Source: Pseudanabaena sp. Salubria-1 (GTDB lineage Bacteria; Cyanobacteriota; Cyanobacteriia; Pseudanabaenales; Pseudanabaenaceae). Taken from it: a stretch of DNA of 64,000 bases. A program made the translations under genes and the position numbers. The stretch spans positions 62,001-126,000 of the forward strand of contig JALQCR010000010.1 in NCBI GenBank assembly GCA_023336205.1, read 5' to 3'. Position 1 is the stretch's first letter, and each line of letters opens with the position of its first letter. Under the pieces are notes generated by a model. That model did no database searches. It saw only the letters and a list, made by a program, of their open reading frames with translations, and was not told where the DNA came from. Of the stretch, positions 62,321 through 64,000 are shown piece after piece.

Positions 62321-62764
62321 ATGAATACAGCAAAAGCTTTATACGAAACTGACTTTAATCTTTGGCTGACGGAAACTGTCAATCTATTACGCAAAGGAGA
62401 TATCGAGAAATTGGATTTGGAGAATCTTGCTGAAGAAGTTGAAGATATGGGGAATAATCGCAAAGATGCTTTAGAAAGTAATTTAATTAGGGTTTTGCAG
62501 CATCTACTCAAATGGAAATATCAACCTCAAAAGAGAACTAATAGCTGGAAAGCGTCTATTACTGAGCATTCTCTCCGTTTAACTAGAGCTTTCAAAAAAA
62601 GCCCTAGTCTTAAGCCTTATTTTGAAGATGCGTTTGCGGAATGCTATCAAGATGCGAGATTGATCGCGGCTCAGGAGACAGGGCTGGATATTTTGGTGTT
62701 TCCAGAAATTTGTCCATTTGAGCGATCGGATGTTTTGAACCCGCAATATTTACCTGAAGATTGA
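62321..62764 (+). CDS. DUF29 family protein
   Basis: The protein has 147 residues. ALYETDFNLWLTETVNLLRKGDIEKLDLENLAEEVEDMGNNRKDALESNLIRVLQHLLKWKYQPQKR is the DUF29 signature. ATG 62321 fits the family; the longer frame begins in unrelated sequence. A second member is at 8.2 kb. The function of DUF29 is not known. It is followed by a hairpin repeat. Confidence 0.82.
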   Translation: MNTAKALYETDFNLWLTETVNLLRKGDIEKLDLENLAEEVEDMGNNRKDALESNLIRVLQHLLKWKYQPQKRTNSWKASITEHSLRLTRAFKKSPSLKPYFEDAFAECYQDARLIAAQETGLDILVFPEICPFERSDVLNPQYLPED

Positions 62765-62776
62765 AACAATAGAACC

Positions 62777-62851
62777 GTAGGGGCTTAGCATTTGCGCCAC
62801 AATTTTTAAACCCACCACAGCAACATTGCTCCGCAAATGCTAAGCCCCTAC
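62777..62851. repeat. MITE-like inverted repeat (20-bp arms)
   Basis: Arms GTAGGGGCTTAGCATTTGCG (62777-62796) and the exact complement (62832-62851) enclose 35 bp. The arm resembles the GTAGGGGC... repeats found in many cyanobacterial genomes. No other copy is in this window, so a count of copies in the whole genome is needed. Confidence 0.7.
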
Positions 62852-62868
62852 CAGAAAAAACAAAAAAA

Positions 62869-62894
62869 CAGCCTTGGAAATATTTCCAAGGCTG
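62869..62894. terminator. Perfect palindrome, likely terminator of pilQ
   Basis: CAGCCTTGGAAAT and its exact complement are adjacent (62869-62894). On the minus strand it is followed by TTTTTTTG, so it ends the pilQ transcript. Confidence 0.75.
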
Positions 62895-62933
62895 TGAAGA
62901 AGGGAGTGTAAATGAAGAAGGAAAATGCAAAAC

Positions 62934-64000
62934 TTACTGAGTCTTGCGTTGATTGCTATCGAGAACCTTCTGGGTTTCTGGACCTGGTTGGTAGGTATAA
63001 CCCCAAGTAGCATCTTGGCTATCATCAATAATGCGAGGTGTGACAATAATAATCACTTCACTACGAGTATTTATCGAACTAGTAGACCTGAATAGAGCAC
63101 CTATAATCGGAAGATCTCCAAGAATAGGAACTTTGCTAACATTTTCTATATCAGAGTCTTGGATAATACCCGAAAGTATCAATGTTTGAGCATCTCTCAA
63201 ACGAATTTTGCCAGAGTTTAGAGTTCTTTCAGATAGTAGGGTTGTAGGGTTTGATACACCAGGAGCAGTAGTAAGAGTAGGACCAGTTGAAGGACTAGAA
63301 ATTTTTGGTGAAACAGACAGATTGATAAATCCATTATCGTCAATCCTATCAATTTTAATTGATAGGGTCAAACCTGCTTTGCCAACAACGGGTTCAGTAG
63401 TTGGTGGACCTCCAGCAACTGCGGACGCAGTAGACTTAACACCTAAAATAACATCATTGGTAAGTGCAATTGTAGCTGTTTCCCCTTCTTGAACTGTTAG
63501 ATTGGGATCAGTAAGCACCTTAGCATTTCCGCTAGTGATACTTGCTGTAAGAGTCGATAAAAATGATGTTGGTAATGAGATAGCTGTACTACTATCGAAT
63601 CCAATACCTATAGATTGAGAACCAGTACCAGCGATAATTGGGTTGCCACCAAGGAAAGATACGCCTCCTGCACTTACTTGGGTGTCACCTAATCTAACTT
63701 CCAAAACACGAACATTGACAGTTACTTGACGCTTACGCAAATCTAATCTGGCAAGTTGTGCCTCCGCAAATTCAACCTGTCGAGGACTGCCAATTAGCGT
63801 CAGCGAGTTACTACGTTCTTCACCAACTACTAATAAACCTTTAACAAGTGTGGCAACTCCCGAATCAGCGTTGATATCGAGTGTTTCGGATTCAGGCTTT
63901 TTATCTGTGCTTGCTTCAGGTTCAGGAGGAGCAGCGGGTGATCCAATAGTCGCTGTTGCAACTACTTTTGTTGTAGCTAAGCGATTGACAACCCTTGTAG
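62934..64000 (-). CDS. pilQ: Type IV pilus secretin, 3' part
   Basis: It forms the outer-membrane channel for type IV pili. The minus strand is open to the window end. The secretin domain includes SGNAKVLTDPNLTVQEGETATIALTNDVI, LRDAQTLILSGIIQDSDIENVSKVPILGDLPIIGALFRS and EVIIIVTPRII, family hallmarks. Upstream, AQLARLDLRKRQVTVNVRVLEV is the usual N-domain/secretin junction. The TTG at 63740 is only internal. The N-terminus lies outside the window. Confidence 0.92.
   Translation of the reverse strand, partial: TRVVNRLATTKVVATATIGSPAAPPEPEASTDKKPESETLDINADSGVATLVKGLLVVGEERSNSLTLIGSPRQVEFAEAQLARLDLRKRQVTVNVRVLEVRLGDTQVSAGGVSFLGGNPIIAGTGSQSIGIGFDSSTAISLPTSFLSTLTASITSGNAKVLTDPNLTVQEGETATIALTNDVILGVKSTASAVAGGPPTTEPVVGKAGLTLSIKIDRIDDNGFINLSVSPKISSPSTGPTLTTAPGVSNPTTLLSERTLNSGKIRLRDAQTLILSGIIQDSDIENVSKVPILGDLPIIGALFRSTSSINTRSEVIIIVTPRIIDDSQDATWGYTYQPGPETQKVLDSNQRKTQ

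Overview
This is cyanobacterial DNA. It carries photosystem II genes (psbD and the 5' end of psbC), HIP1 octamers (GCGATCGC) throughout, and families typical of filamentous cyanobacteria: Uma2, DUF29, DUF2887, FkbM methyltransferases, SPINDLY-type O-GlcNAc transferases and PilA/PilQ. The style (moderate AT content, many ISs, many toxin-antitoxin genes) suggests a Pseudanabaena-like filamentous organism. The genus is an inference.

Layout. 0-2 kb: psbC and psbD on the minus strand, unusually separated by 223 bp with a perfect hairpin between them. 2-6.6 kb: a pilin-like membrane protein, a pentapeptide-repeat membrane protein, a fatty-acid hydroxylase/sterol desaturase gene broken by both an IS4-type element and a 134-bp MITE, then a rhodanese and tRNA-Pro. 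6.9-14 kb: a toxin-antitoxin island carrying two identical inverted IS1595-type elements. Their exchanged target duplications show that the 1.85 kb between them has inverted, separating a RelE-like toxin remnant from its antitoxin. 14-25.4 kb: DUF815 ATPase, a collagen-like exported protein with a PD-(D/E)XK partner, a NarL-type regulator, a lipoxygenase, tandem cyclase-like domains with a TPM protein, and lnt. 25.9-30.2 kb: a methyltransferase and two DUF2887 genes that come from a segmental duplication.

30.4-40 kb: a probable pilus-glycosylation locus. It has two FkbM methyltransferases, two tandem SPINDLY-like transferases, an intact pilA, and a second pilin gene interrupted by the same IS4-type element with 9-bp duplications. 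Upstream is an implausible poly-G/poly-A/poly-C block that is probably an assembly artefact. 40.3-43 kb: Uma2-kinase-Uma2 operon and a PD-(D/E)XK protein. 43-48 kb: six minus-strand genes of mostly unknown function, ending in a GH19 endolysin with four novel N-terminal repeats. 48-64 kb: mostly core genes (branched-chain amino acid binding protein, RNase III, two GT2 glycosyltransferases, lipase-like hydrolase, family-4 UDG, alr, GHL10-like hydrolase, higBA, ribosomal protein S1, tRNA-Thr beside an integrase/GGDEF remnant, pilQ).

A recurring feature is a set of long, nearly perfect intergenic hairpins. Their arms are unrelated in sequence, but eleven share the same tip, GC-NNN-GC, and most sit at gene 3' ends. 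The best candidates for new biology are this hairpin class, the 43-48 kb unknown cluster, and a putative small RNA at about 54.9 kb carrying an exact complement of the Yfr1 core.
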